A stretch of 64,000 nucleotides of DNA from Theristus sp. LFF4_11 (taxonomy: Eukaryota > Nematoda > Chromadorea > Monhysterida > Xyalidae): contig JASANC010000791.1 in assembly GCA_030248135.1 (NCBI GenBank), positions 62,001-126,000 on the forward strand, written 5' to 3'. This document shows positions 35,062-48,000 of this stretch, one piece after another (within the stretch, counting starts at the first letter, position 1; every line of letters begins with the position of its first letter). The translations under genes and the position numbers were made by a program. The notes under the pieces are model-generated. The model did not search any database, had not been told where the DNA came from, and saw nothing but the letters and a program-made list of their open reading frames with translations.

Positions 35062-38000
35062 TCAGAACGCATCCTTGATGTGTTTGAACGGGCGCACCGC
35101 GAGGTCGACTGGTAAATTGTAATTGAATCGGTTCAGCTTTTCCAACAGCGAAAACGAGTCTTCAAAACCTGATACAAAGACATAAAGTTCAAATTAACAA
35201 ATACAATATCAGTTGACAAAATAGAGGACTTTCCAAGAAATAAATTGCAAAAATCGCCAACCAGTTTTTGCAACGTAGCTCCATGCCTGGTAGTTCTCTT
35301 CCACGATTTCACGTGTGCGAAGTATCATTCGCAGCCATGGCACCAGTTTGCGTTTGCTAAATATAACTAACAGTTTGCAGAGGCAGAAATTAAATTTTGC
35401 ATCAACCTTCCAAAAAAACCTCTTCAAATATTGATAACATCAGCTCAGATTTTCCGAGTCCGTGGGGCTCGTAAAGGCAAAACTACAGGGTGGGTCAAAA
35501 AAAAAGGTTCCAATTCTAAAATGCTCTCACTGGCGTGTGCTACGGCGTTTGGAGCTAAAAATTGGAACACTATTAGAAAACATTTGGAGGTTTTTCTGAC
35601 TAAATTTTTTTTCACGGTATGTTGCCCCTATCACTCGCTACAGCAGAATATCTGAAAAACAAGAAAAATCGACAAATGTGGTGAAATACAGAGGGTTGAT
35701 TTAGCTGCAGCAAGAACCTCATGGCTTAAAATTTGGAACACTGTTAGAACACTTTGAGAGCTTTTTTGTGATTAAAAATTTTTTGGTTTACACGTTTCAG
35801 TTTATTTTTACAGTGTAATTTTCAAAAAATAGTGATTTTTGACGAAAAAACGACGGTCACCCATAATCTCACTGTTTATCATTGCTCATACCGACTTGTG
35901 AACTGATCTATCGCCACGTAAAATTGTAAAATGCATTGTAAAATAGAATTTTGTACAAAATTGCCGAACCACTGCAGATAACTTATTCGCATGTTCCCAC
36001 CAATTGGCAGACCAGACTCGCTTTTCTGCCGTCCACTTAACCATGATGGCAGCAACGACTGAAAATGGAATTGCATCTTTCACTGCAGAAAACAACCAGT
36101 CTGCTGTGGTGAAAAATGTCAGAGTGACAAAATGTGTGAATTAAAAAAAGAAAAAAAACAGTTTGCATCTGGAAAGATAAATTCGCATCTGTTCTGGGCA
36201 GAACCGCTCACGCACGCTCAGACTCAAAGTGAAACATCAGGTTGATCAAAGACTGTTCAAATGCAATTCAGCATTCGGCATTTCCAAGCCACTGTATGTG
36301 CGTATTGTTTTTTTCATCTTTTTTTGTGTTGTGAACACTCGGGTTGTCACCAACGTTCATCATTTGGTCTTTGTTACAGCTAAATTAACCCTCTGCATTT
36401 CACCACATTTGTCGATTTTTCATGTTTTTCAGATATTCTGCTGTAGTGAGTGATAGGGGCAACATACCGTAAAAAAAATTTAGTCAGAAAAACCTCCTAA
36501 TTTTTTCTAATTGTGTTTCAATTTTCAGCTCTAAACACATTAGCACACGCCAGTGAGAGCATTTTAGAATTGGAACCTTTTTTTGGCCCACCCTGTACAA
36601 TGATGAGAATGAGTTTTCTTTTAGCACTCACTTTAGTGCAGCACAAACAAATGCCTTGAACATGGCGTCGTTTGAGCGTTTCAATTTCGCATGCGTCGTG
36701 TAAATGCTGTCGATCGTCGAGAGCAGCATCTGATAAGGACAAAAAAATGAAATTTATGAGGAACTGGATACCAGAGACATGGGGCGGGGTCGCATATCAT
36801 TCGAGAAATACACGTCGTGAAACTTGCAGCTCTTTTACCAAACCACCTGAAAAGCACCAATAAGAAACAAAAAACCTGTCTCGACGTGACCGATCGTCCG
36901 CCGATGTTTTCAAGATTGAAGCTCTGCGACAGTTTTCGCACGGGCGCTTCGCTGAACTCGCGGCCGTGTTTCATGTCGTAGTATTTGTAGATGACGCCCC
37001 ACGCGTGCACCGCCAGCGGCGAGCCGCTTTGAGCGACCGCTGCTGCAGGCTCGGACGCCGCAGAGCCGCCCGCTTGCAGCATCGGCTTCCGACGACTCGG
37101 GAAACAGCCGAACGCCCGGCTGACGCCAGAGCCGTGAGCGCTGGTCTGAGTGGCTCAGCAGCCTTTATTACGTCAAACAAGACTAAAATCGGAATCAAAA
37201 TCGGTCGCACCACCAATCGCGGCACATCATCCCAATCAAAGTTGATATCGTTTCACTGCTTTATTTTTAGTCTTTTGTTCCACCGCCTGCTGTTGTTTTT
37301 GGCAACTGACCGTTCAGTCATGGGCAATACACTTGCAGTGCTTTCATGAACGCGACTCTTGAAACGTGCAAGCACGCATCACCAACCGTGAGCAGCCCAT
37401 GCTGTAGCAGATCTCGCAATGCGGGACAGAAATACTTTCGCACGGCGGTCACAATCTCCTCGTGACACAAGTCGAAAATATCCTGCAAGTGAAAAAATGC
37501 TCGTCGTTTTTTTCCAAACCCAAACCAGAATGGAACATCAAAAACGCGATCTCACATCCAGATCTTCCTCGTCCGAATTATAGGCACTCAGCGCGGCCGA
37601 ATTGTTGTTGTTGTTGTGTTTGGTCTCGTTGTTGCTGTTGATGATCTGGCCTGCCGGAATTTCGTCGTGTTTGATGGTGACCTCAAGCAGCTTGTCAACA
37701 GCCAGCTCGAGCGCTGCACGAAGATCACTGAACCAAAGGTAAATCCTTTTCGTTCACTCTGAACAATTGGCCTCTATGATTATTTCATGCGATTATTTCC
37801 GCTCCAACTCACCCCCAATGCGCGCCCCTAGTCGTTTGTTTCAGTTCGTTTCTGTGGAATTTATCGGAGCGACAGCCGAGCTGCGCCAGCAGATACACGT
37901 TCAACAGTGCGATCGTGTTCGACAGAGCGCTGTCCTGACGCTGACGACCTGCGTGCCGTTGTTGTTGGTGTGGCACAAAGAAACTCAATGGAGTTTGGTC

Positions 38001-40047
38001 AAAAATAAAAGCACTCAGAATAAAATTGGTGCAAAAACAATTTCACCAGCGCTGCTCGATGGATCCTTTTTATTGAAGCCGAACGAGCGCGCTCGCTGCA
38101 CTTCCTCCAATGAAACATTGTGCGCCTGACATTTGCTTTTCTGAAAAAAAAACTCCAAAAAATTTCGCAAATGAAGTCGAGCCAGATAAACCAAAAACAA
38201 AGAACAAACAAACGTCTTTGTCGCAGGTGCACGGTCGATTTGCAATACCCGAACCTTCTATTTGGAGAAACTCAACGAAACGCTCCAAGTCGGTGATTTG
38301 GGTTTTGAGCTGTTGCACAAGCTGATCTTTAGCACGAATTGGATTGATGAGCTGCAGAATGAAAAGAAAGAAATGTTGTCAATTGTGAGTGACGGAATGA
38401 ATGACGGATTGAGCATGGTATGAATCAGGAACACAACACTCGGATCAAGTCCGACCAATTACAAAACAATCGCAACACAAACCCGTTTTATCGCCTGGTC
38501 CACTTGTTTCTGGAGCTCTTCCGGTGACAGATTATCGAAGCCATCCAAGTCGAGCTCAATACGATCGCGCAACTGGTCAATGATGACACGCTGCTTCTCC
38601 ATCACTTCACCAGATGGCAGGCTGCCTTCGCCAGACTGAAAAAGTGAGTGAAAAACCTGCTTGACAAAGCATCCCCTTCGATATGCACCGCTGCTAGTCG
38701 GCTGGCACGGTGACTCGATCAGCTGCCACGGAACTGGATCTTGGCAGCACAAAAGTCCCTGATTTACATCATTGTCAACATTCAGCCAGTTGCGTTGCAT
38801 GCCAATTAAAAACGGTCCGCTACACACAACAGTGGGCCTGCTGGTGGCTAATTTCAGCTGGATTCACCTCATACGCGAACCGCTCAATGTCCTCCAGCTG
38901 GTCGCGCAGCTGTCCAATCAGCTGAATCTGCTTGGCGCGCTGCTGTTGCACGATGACCCGATGCTCCGCTTGGCTCAAACTTGTGTCCGACGACAAGCGG
39001 ACGCGCGCGGCACCCGCCTCAACGGCGCTGTCGCCGGCACCAACTGAGCAAATTGAAGCTTTCCGCGAGCTCAGCTCCTTTTTCACGGACAGAATATCAG
39101 GACAACCGCGGAACGCAAACTCCTCGAGCTCTTGCAGCAGACGCTGAAAGTGAAAGGTTTTCGTAAAATTTTGCTTGAAAGTTAAAAAGGTCGAGATAGT
39201 TAGAAAAAGATGTTGTTAAAGCTGATAGTTCATGCAATCAATCACTCTGCTACAACATGCATATGACTTCAGCTGTTTTGGATGATTTGATCGATGAAAT
39301 TGTTTGGTGTGTCAACAATGTGCGTTCTTCGTTTGCTGACCCTGCTACTTGCCTCTTTGTCATCGCCGGGAGCCTTTCGTATTTGTTGCAGTCGGAATTG
39401 CACCTGCGCAAAGTGCGTCGTCAACGCCAACAGCGACGCATTCAGTTGCTCCTGCTCGGACTCGAGCCGTTGCAAACGTTCAATCTCCGGGGCGATTTCA
39501 GCTGCGTATCTGAGAAGCACATGTTGCAGTGCAATGCAGGCCAGATTGAAACAATTTTCAGAAACCGCAAATGCAACTGAAACATGGAAACATCGATGAT
39601 CGTCAAACTTTGCTTGACCATCAGAACTCATTTGTTTGTTTGTTGAGAGATTTTTTTTGCGAAACCTGGCACTCTCTGACGCTCCGTGGCATCTCATTTT
39701 TATAACTAGAATCAGCGGTCTAGCCCGATTGGCTAGACTGTAATTCTGTAAGACTTTTTTAGTTTATTTGCAGAAACTAAAATTTTAGCTTCAACAACAA
39801 CGACTGATGCAGTCAGCAGGAACCGGACAAACGAAACGAAGCAGGAAACCCAAACATGAAAACTTCACCTTGAGGAAAGAGTGGCAGCTCCAATGGGCGC
39901 CCACGGTTCATCGTGTCTGTCGTTTGTCATTGGCAAGCTTTCAACATCGTCGTCCGTGTCCGAACGACCGTCGAAATAATTATTCACTGAAGAGGCATCG
40001 CCGCCGTCCCCTTCCTCGCCGCCACTGATTGCAATGTCTTCCATCAT
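35062..40047 (-). CDS. rundc1: RUN domain-containing protein 1 (RUNDC1) orthologue
   Basis: Acidic start MMEDIAISGGEEGDGG, then coiled-coil exons (about 39509-39343 EIERLQRLESEQEQLNASLL; 39145-38870 RLLQELEEF ... QLRDQLEDIERFAYE; 38637-38484 EKQRVIIDQLRDRIELDL). The RUN domain is on exons from about 37950 to 35062. Diagnostic pieces are NTIALLNVYLLAQLG, DIFDLCHEEIVTAVRKYF, WGVIYKYYDMKHGREF, APVRKLSQSFNLENIGG, NYQAWSYVAKTG and the C-terminus NLPVDLAVRPFKHIKDAF with TGA at 35064-35062. These closely match the vertebrate RUNDC1 C-terminus. RUN domains usually bind small GTPases or kinesin-linked adaptors; the role of RUNDC1 is poorly known (reported in mammals as a p53 regulator). An Asn-rich loop (near 37600) interrupts the RUN domain. 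The last intron carries a 1.1-kb inverted-repeat transposon. Confidence 0.88.
35484..36597. mobile_element. Long-arm inverted-repeat DNA transposon (1.1 kb) in a RUNDC1 intron
   Basis: The ends are TACAGGGTGGGTCAAAAAAA and the inverse TTTTTTGGCCCACCCTGTA. Inverted arms run to at least 200 bp (35484-35700 against 36380-36597), both containing CTCTCACTGGCGTGTGCTA and ATTCTGCTGTAG or their complements. The centre (35700-36380) has no transposase frame. CAGGGTG ends with TA resemble mariner-type non-autonomous elements. Confidence 0.85.
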
Positions 40048-41533
40048 TTTTGCACCATTGTTCGGGTCGCTACTCGCTGCGTTCGCGTTAGCTGTTTTTC
40101 AGCAACTTTTTTTGAAATTCAAATTAAAAATGCAAAAACCCACCATTTTTTAAACCAAGAAACCGGTTTTGGTTACAGTATAACATTTTGTTTCCTTTAG
40201 CTTTCAAGCAACCGTAGTGGCGAGAGAAACAGTAATTTTTGAATTACGAAATTTCTTTTTGCTTCTTTTTTGCAGCGGTGGCACTCGGTGATTGGTCAAA
40301 TTGACGTAGCACACGCAGATTGGTCCGCGGTTTGCCATAAAGCGCTGGCGCAAGCCCCGAAAATTTTCAGTTGCTCACTTTTTTCGCCGTTCTTGCCCCA
40401 TTCTGCCATGACCGTGCACTTGATGACGACGCGCACCAGCCACAGCGCTGGGCGTGGTGTCATCATCAGCAGCTTTGACCAAATACAGAGGTCATGGCTG
40501 CTGATGTTGGCCATCGGCTGCATGGTGCCCTGGGCAAGCGGCGTTGACTGCGGCGCGGCGGGAGATTACACCGAGGGTGAAGGCGTGTGGATGACCCTCA
40601 ACGTGGCCGTCTCTGCCCTTCCCATCCGGCGCAGCTGTTATAGTCTGCTCCGTCACTCGCTCCCCGCTGCCGTGTCACATTGGGCCCGGCGGAACGCTAC
40701 TTTCTCACCATGCAGTGGGGCAAAAATCGAATTTCAGGGGTCAAACAGGACGGCATGTGAACTGCCTGCCAGAGACATCTCTTTTGTGTTTCTCCAGATC
40801 ACAAAGGCCAAGGCAAAAAATCAAAAACAGCGATTTGATTGAACCGAAACTGGCTGCTACTCGGTTGTATTTGTCTCGTTTGTTGCGTTGCTATTTGAGA
40901 AGTGCATGCATTTTTTTGTTGTTGTTGTTGTCGATTCTCATGTTTTTCTTTTTTTGTGTTCATTGTTTTCATACTTTGTAAATATTTCATTGCACGTGCC
41001 ACGTAGCAGCCATCTTTAGTTCAACTTTATTCGCTGTGTACAAAAAAGTTTTTACCGGAGAGGAAGGAAGAAACATTGAAGAAACGTCTCTCGCAGACAG
41101 TTTATGTCCCAGCGCCATGCCGGACTGTTTGGAGATGATTTTTGGAAGGGGAGGGGAATAAAAACGCAGGCTTTCAACATTTCAAGTTACTGCATGCTGA
41201 GAAAACGTAGTCGGCCACCGGACAACCCTCTTTGGCAGGACAGCGGTTTGGACTCGAAGCGGAGTGGTGCGCAGCTTTCAATGGTTGTTTTGGGCTTGAC
41301 GTGCCTAGAGGGTTTGAAGCGTGCCGGGCGTCTCTGGTCCCTACTCTCGAGTTCTGCAGTCAGCACGCTTGTTCAACGGTGCCATGTGGTCGGTGTCAGC
41401 ATCAGCAACCGTGTCCCCTGTCAATGGGTCGGAGACTGTGATGATGACACTGCGGTGACTGGGTCACGTGGTCGCGGTGTTCGGTTGTGTCAGAGCTGGA
41501 GGCGGAGCTATAGAGAGCCTCCCGTGAGCAACT

Positions 41534-42250
41534 CACCATCAAAATTGATCGACTTCGATCAATTTTGAGCAAAATTTTGAAAAATCCATATTTTGGAAAC
41601 AGAGCTGGTTGGTCTTCCTTGGACTGAAGAACACAACTGTTCGTTGTCAAATGAAAACATGAAAATCCAATTTTCTAGCATTTTCAAAATCTATCTTCTA
41701 GCATTCAAAAAACACTCACAAACTAAAGAATAATCTGTTATTTCAGTGCTTCTTTGATTTGGTGGTCGAAGAATCCCATTGAATCTCTCAAAAGCGAGAA
41801 AATTTTGTCAAAATTGGTCGAAGTCGATCAATTTTGATGGTGGTGCCGTTTGGGTTTGTCTGTGGCTGTTCGTTTTTCGGCACACCGAAGAACGAACAGC
41901 CACAGACAAACCCAAACGGCACCACCATCAAAATTGATCGACTTCGACCAATTTTGAGCAAAATTTTGAAAAATCCATTTTTGGAAACAGAACTGGTTGG
42001 CCTTCGCTTAGATTGAAAAAGACCACAACTGTCTTGGACTTTGCGACGCAAGAGAGAATTCGTTGTCAAATCAAAACATAAAAATCCAATTTTCTAGCAT
42101 TTTCAAAATCTATCTTCTACCATTCAAAAAACATTCACAAAAACACTCAAATTAAAGAATAATCTGTTATTTCAGTGCTTCTTTAATTTGGTGGTCGAAG
42201 AATCCTACTGAATCTCTCAAAAGCGAGAAAATTTTGTCAAAATTTTAAAA
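41534..42250. repeat. Two direct copies (389-bp offset) sharing a long central hairpin
   Basis: A segment starting CACCATCAAAATTGATCGAC occurs at 41534 and again at 41923, and both run about 300 bp with few differences. At their junction 41816-41949 is a nearly perfect palindrome with 60+ bp arms (GGTGGTGCCGTTTGGGTTTG against its complement) and a few-base loop. A third partial arm (GCCACAGGCAAACCCAAACG) lies near 42379. Confidence 0.85.
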
Positions 42251-43975
42251 ATGGTAGTTTTTCTAAGAAAAACATCCATTTTACTGTTGTTTTGGTGAAA
42301 TTCGGAATGTTGCATTCTGTTTTTTTTGCCAAACAACCAAACCACTGCCTGCTGGCTGAAGTGCCGAAGAACGAACGGCCACAGGCAAACCCAAACGGCA
42401 CATTCGCTCGAGCGAACGTGCGCGTTCGGGACTGGAGCGTGCAGGCGACCAGGGCGGAGCAATCGCGGCCAGTCCGTTCCGGAGGGGCAACGCGACCAAC
42501 GCCAGAAACAGCTTGGCAAGTGAAGTGGCTGCAATTTCATTGCATCTGTTGTCACCCACCGCAACTTGATTCAATCCATTATTCAAAATTTCAGCTTCCA
42601 ACCGAAAGTCGAAACGCACCCAACAAGTGGCCACGGCCTGTCAGCAAACTTTCTAACGACGCCACACACGACAAAGCCACCGACAACCGAGGAGCAACGT
42701 GCCTCCGGTTCGGACGTCAAAGAAGCCGCATATCAGCCAGGTTAATAGTGGTTTTGGGGGTGGTTTGCTGAATTTTCCTCGATGGAAAGTTCGTGATGAT
42801 TAAAAAGCTCGCTGTATCGATGTACTGGTTGCTGATTGGTTGTTTACACACCAGCAGGATTCAATGCAATGCGAATGCAGTGCAGCCAATCCACCATGCT
42901 GGAAGAAACCAGCGTGTCTTGGAACGGTGGGAGGGCCTGTCGTGTGTTTTTTATGGTGTTCAGTCTGGTTTTGGTCGTTCGACCATTTTTCAGCTACCCT
43001 TTCTCGTTCGTTTACAGCCCGTCCCGTCATCATCCATCCGTCATCCCCTTGCCTCAGCACCAACCAATCAACTCCTTGCCGTCGACGCGCAGACGCCTGG
43101 ACGAGACCTCTGCTGTCAGCTTCATCCCGGCCCGAACGTTACAACAAAATGCACCCCAAAAACACCTGAAACGAGTTCACATTCACGTTGTGCGGCTTTG
43201 AAAACTAAGTAAAATTTGTATATTCATTCAGTGAAAGAACAATCACAGTTTTTTGTCATATGCTGTGTTTTGTGATCGTGATTTGTGTGATTCGTGAAAA
43301 ATCGTTTGTCGGGCCGGGCGCCGGGCCGGGCCGGGATGAGCAGCACAACGGAGTGCACGCATAGGTCTCGTTGTCCACTACGCCATCACCCGTTGCAAAC
43401 GACAACGCAGAGCTGCCAGTTGATCAGCGCGGAACGTCACGCCGATTGTGACTGGTTGGTTACGAAAAAGTATTTTCAGGTTGTTAAGACGTTCATTTGC
43501 AGAGTGTGTGCTTTTCGTGTTTTCTATTTTCCGTTGCACGTTGCAACCGATCAGTTGTGAGCTTGGATTGTGAGCAAAATCGTTAATTAGCTGATTTTCC
43601 ACTAATAATCTGCTTGTCGGTCAAATTTGGTTGAGTAGGGTTGTTTCGGTGCTTATGATTGTTGTCCTGGGTCTTGTTTTGAATGTTTCGCAGACTGCAT
43701 GCTTGCATCAGTCGCTGTTTGCATCTTTTGCTTTTGCATCGTTTTCGACTAGGGTCCGAAATTGAAGTGAAAATCCCGATTGTTTATAATTCAGAAAATT
43801 CTCGAAATGCTGGAGGAAAATCTGAAGGTTGACCAAAAATAGTTGCATTCAAACCGCGCTGACGAGTAGAGTTCGAATTTTGCATTTTTAGAGACAAATT
43901 CAATTATTTTCACAACTCCGCTTTGAAAAAAAATTGTTCGCTTTGCGCCGTGTGCTTCACTGATCACGGCTGATG

Positions 43976-44560
43976 GGCTCGTGTACTATTCCGGCCCGCG
44001 AAATTCCGGCCCGTAGAATTCCGGCCCGTTCATTCCGACCCGAAGAATTCCGGCCCGAAGAATTCCGGCCCGGAGAATTCCGGCCCGGAGAATTTTCGCC
44101 AGCAAGAACAATATTAAACCACACGAAGTGATTTTTGGTAAAATTCTAGGCAAGTGATTTTTTATTTTTGTTTAGAACTTGCTTGCAGTGACTTGTTATA
44201 GGTTCCTAATCCTAAGCCAAGCCTTTTTGATAAGGTAAAAGGGTCACAAATCCTGTTCATGATAAAAAATTTAAAAATTTATTTGTAGTTTCTTTTTTTC
44301 CAAAAGGTTTCACTTTCCAAATTAGCAAACAGAACGAACATCATTGAAAATACACTGTAACATGTGAACATCGATATTTTCATTTTATTATTTCATTACC
44401 AAAATCACTTCGCGTGGTTTAATATTGTTCATGCTGGCGAAAATTCTCCGGGCCGGAATTCTCCGGGCCGGAATTCTTCGGGCCGGAATTCTTCGGGCCG
44501 GAATGAGCGGGCCGGAATTCTTCAGGCCGGAATTAGCGGGCCGGAATTGTACCCCCCCCG
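43976..44560. mobile_element. Foldback transposon, copy 2 (585 bp)
   Basis: Near-identical to copy 1, with seven 15-bp units on both sides, so the right arm has one unit more than in copy 1. It is flanked by perfect 9-bp duplications CGGCTGATG at 43967-43975 and 44561-44569. The right end carries a C-run, as in copy 1 (GTACCCCCCCC). It lies upstream of NELF-A. Confidence 0.92.
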
Positions 44561-45035
44561 CGGCTGATGTACCATCAAACACAATGCATTCGGAAAATAT
44601 GAAATGTAAAAAAGACCGTGGTCGTTACTTGTTGGATCTCATCTCCGATACCTAATTGTGTTTGAGAAGCATCCGCTTGTTGTGTCAAAAGTGCAAATTG
44701 TTCTGGTTGCTGTTAAAGAATCAAAAGCAGAAAAATGTGTTTGTGATATGTTGTTTGTGGTTGTTTCGGTGGTTTTCTAAAAATCGAAAAAACTCACAAA
44801 TCACAATAAATTGGTGTTTTGTGTTTTTTCACAAAATTTATATTGCACGCCAAGCAATGTTTAGTGAAACAAAAACTTACCACAAACGACGCATCATCGT
44901 GTTCCAGATGTTTGACATCACACGTGGCTAGAAAACAGTTGTGCAAGCAGCTATAAAGCATGATAATTCCGTCATTTTTTCACTTTATTCGTGTCGCGCA
45001 ACATTCTCAGGGGCAGATCAACACAGACGGATGCA

Positions 45036-48000
45036 ATGGCGTCATCATCGCTACGCGACCGTGACTTGACGCAGTGGCTGGAGAACAAATTCGGTGCTCA
45101 GGACGACTTGTGGAACAAGACGAACAACCAGAGCGGCTTGTTGAACGCCGAAGTGTTGGACTCGCTCGACGGGTGCTTCCACGATTTGCAGTCGCACACC
45201 AAACTCAGAATTCTGCTGGTGCTGTTGCACACGCCGCCTCGACAGATTGAATCGGTTGGTTGGTTGGTTGGTTGGTTGGGTGGTGTTGAACTCGGTTGAC
45301 TTGCTTCAGTGAGTCTGCCGATTGCTGCGAATTTGGCTTTTCTGATCGGACGCGTGCTATTTGGAAAGCTGATCAGCATTTTTTTCAGTTTGGGGACAAC
45401 TGTGCGTAGAGCTCCAGATGTGACGGAGTTGAATCCCCGTTACTGTTGTTACTGTGAATGGCCAACCAACGTAAGTATAAGTCATTGTTTCTGAATTCAG
45501 TGGTCAACATCAGCACTGAACTTGATCGAGCTCGCTGCCAAGGACGCCGAAGACTGGGTGTCGACGATCGGCGGCCTGCTGAAGACGTACTGCCAAACGT
45601 ACGGTCTCTGTTTCGACATGAAAAACGAAGAGACGCATTTCGCTCGAACGCTCGCCGAGTTGAGAACGACAGGTCAGACGAGCGAATTGCAGCGATTGAT
45701 ATATTCTGCTGATTTTAATGTGCAACAATATTTTGTCACCGTTGTTTAAAAATTTATAAAGGAACTTTGGCGAATATGGAAGCCACTTTATTGTGGTTCA
45801 TTACTAACTATTTATTACTTGCAGTGCGTGAACGAGCGCAAGAGTTCGGCGATCTGCTGTCGCTGTTGCCGGTTGAGTCATCGTACCTCTCAGCAACGGC
45901 CGTGTCGGCGCTGTGTCCCCAATGGTCGTTGGCCACACAACAACAGCGAATCGCACAACGCCATTTCACACTGCGACGGCGCCCACGGTCGGCAACACTC
46001 CGCGCTGAGTTGCTCACGAAATGTTCGCTTTTATGGTTCATGTCTTTGGTTTGCATGTCGCACTTGAGTTACATCAAGTTTGTTCGTTGATTGTTGCTCT
46101 GGAACGCGAAGTCTTGCTCGGACATTGATCCACCGCAGATAACAGCAGTGCATTGTGCTTGTAACCTCATTGGTTTCATTGTTGTTTCATTGATTGAATT
46201 TTTTTTACTGTTCAGCTGTCGACGGAGCAAACCAGCACAAAAACAAGAACCCACTACTGAACGCTGTTACGTCACCGAATCGTAGTTTGATCAAGAAAAT
46301 GAGCGACAAGGGTGAGTGATTTTTTTGGTAAATTCAGTGGCGTTTTTTGACAGGACATTTATTGCACCCTGCACTGTTTTATTTGATTTTCACTTCGAAA
46401 CTTGAAATTTTGGCGATCAAAATCAAAAATTTGCGTCAACTGTTAGCGTTTTTTTAGCGCCACTGCGAGCGATTCCGACAGCAAACGCACTGAAGCTATC
46501 GAAAGGTTTCTCAAACGAGCCGAAAAAAGATAATCGGCCACTAATGAAACGCGAGGGTGGATCGAGGGCAAGTGTGAAGTTCTAATCAAAGTAATCAAAC
46601 GTAGTGATTTCGTTCGTTTGTGTTCAAATTTTGCTTTTAAAATGGGTTTCGTTCGTTTCAGCTTATCGAGATTGACGAGACACCGCAAGCATTGCGACGG
46701 AAACGAAAACAATGGGGTTGGATTGCGTTGAATTTGAATTGTTTTCACGGGCGATCATTTTTGCCATCCACAACTGGTGTCTTATCGTGCTGTAAAAAAT
46801 CTACAGAAAACGAACAAAAACAACAACAGCGCAACGAGAAGGAAGAACAGAAGCGACGTATGCTCGAAGAGAAGGAACAGCGCAAGGCGGATGCTGAGGC
46901 TGCGCGCGAGGCGAAGAAACGAGCTCGCCAACAAGAAATTGTACGCGTTCTGCTGGCAGTTTTTGATGTGTTGTCTTTCGTTTTGGTCCCGAGGCTCAAT
47001 GCGCCTTTAGATAGGTAATTTCCTTTTCACCCAATACGCAAAGTCGCAGAACCTAAAAAATTAATGAGTTCTTTTTTCCAATACTTTTTCTTGAAAAAAG
47101 GAATTCAAGTGGACATAAAAATGGTGAAACTGTCATTTTTATTTTGCCACTTTTGTTCTTGTTTCAGGAGGCACTTCGTGCGAAGAAAGCTGAAGAGAAA
47201 ACTGCAAAGAAGACTGGAAAAGGTGCCAAATTAGCAGTAAGTAAATGCATCAGTTGATCCGTTTTGTTTTCTCTTTCAAAAAACGTTTTTGTTCAGTTTT
47301 TGGCTCATTTTGATCAGCAGGACAACAACAACGACGACGACGACGAAACCGAGAAAGATGCCGAGGACACGGATGATGAGTACAAGGACGTTGACAACGA
47401 GCTGGACACGGAGAGTGCGCAAGCAGCAAGCTCAATCACTGGCGATCCAACGCCCGACTACGCTGCCGCTGCCATTGTGCCGTCGCAACGATTGCAAAAT
47501 GAACGTCAGTGAATCCCGAAAATCGATGTTATTTCTCAGTATTCACCATTTTTTCTGTTTCTCAAAAGACTTGCCAAAAGCGATTAGTAGAAAGTAGATT
47601 GGTAAAACGCAAACAGGGCGCCAAGTAACATACTAATGTTGCACATGTACGATATTACAGCAGTAGCGTGCGTGTGAACGTTGTTTGTTTGTTTTGTGGC
47701 TGTGCAACAGTACTGTATAGTGAACAGAGTACACCGTTTTCAAGCAAGGACTTTGAGAATGATTTTTCGCGTTACGACAACGACAAATGAATTGAGACAT
47801 GCCAATCCTTGCCACCCCAAGCAGCAACAAGCATCATTTGCAGCGAGCACGTACGTGCGCTCGATCAGCCAGCCGCGTGTGCACGTGCCGTCAACGTGCG
47901 CGCCCGCAGCAGCAGCGCCGCACATTCCCTTCACGACGGCCGTCCGTGTCACTGCCCCATCAGCACAACAACAGCACACACAATTGCCGCCTCAGCCGCG

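Larger units (their letters stand above)
40048..45035. other. Intergenic region between divergent RUNDC1 and NELF-A
   Basis: About 5 kb. It holds the tandem/foldback block at 41534-42250 and foldback transposon copy 2. GC-rich open frames at 40270-40842, 41104-41568 and 42292-42771 have no domain I recognise. Confidence 0.5.

Noticed and set aside
41104..41568. 154-codon plus-strand open frame
   Set aside because: It ends inside the repeat block, has no recognisable domain, and its C-terminal part is repeat-derived.
45310..45475. Candidate extra NELF-A exon between exons 1 and 2
   Set aside because: Direct joining of 45254 to 45501 keeps phase and restores the conserved NELF-A sequence, so the intervening frame is intronic.
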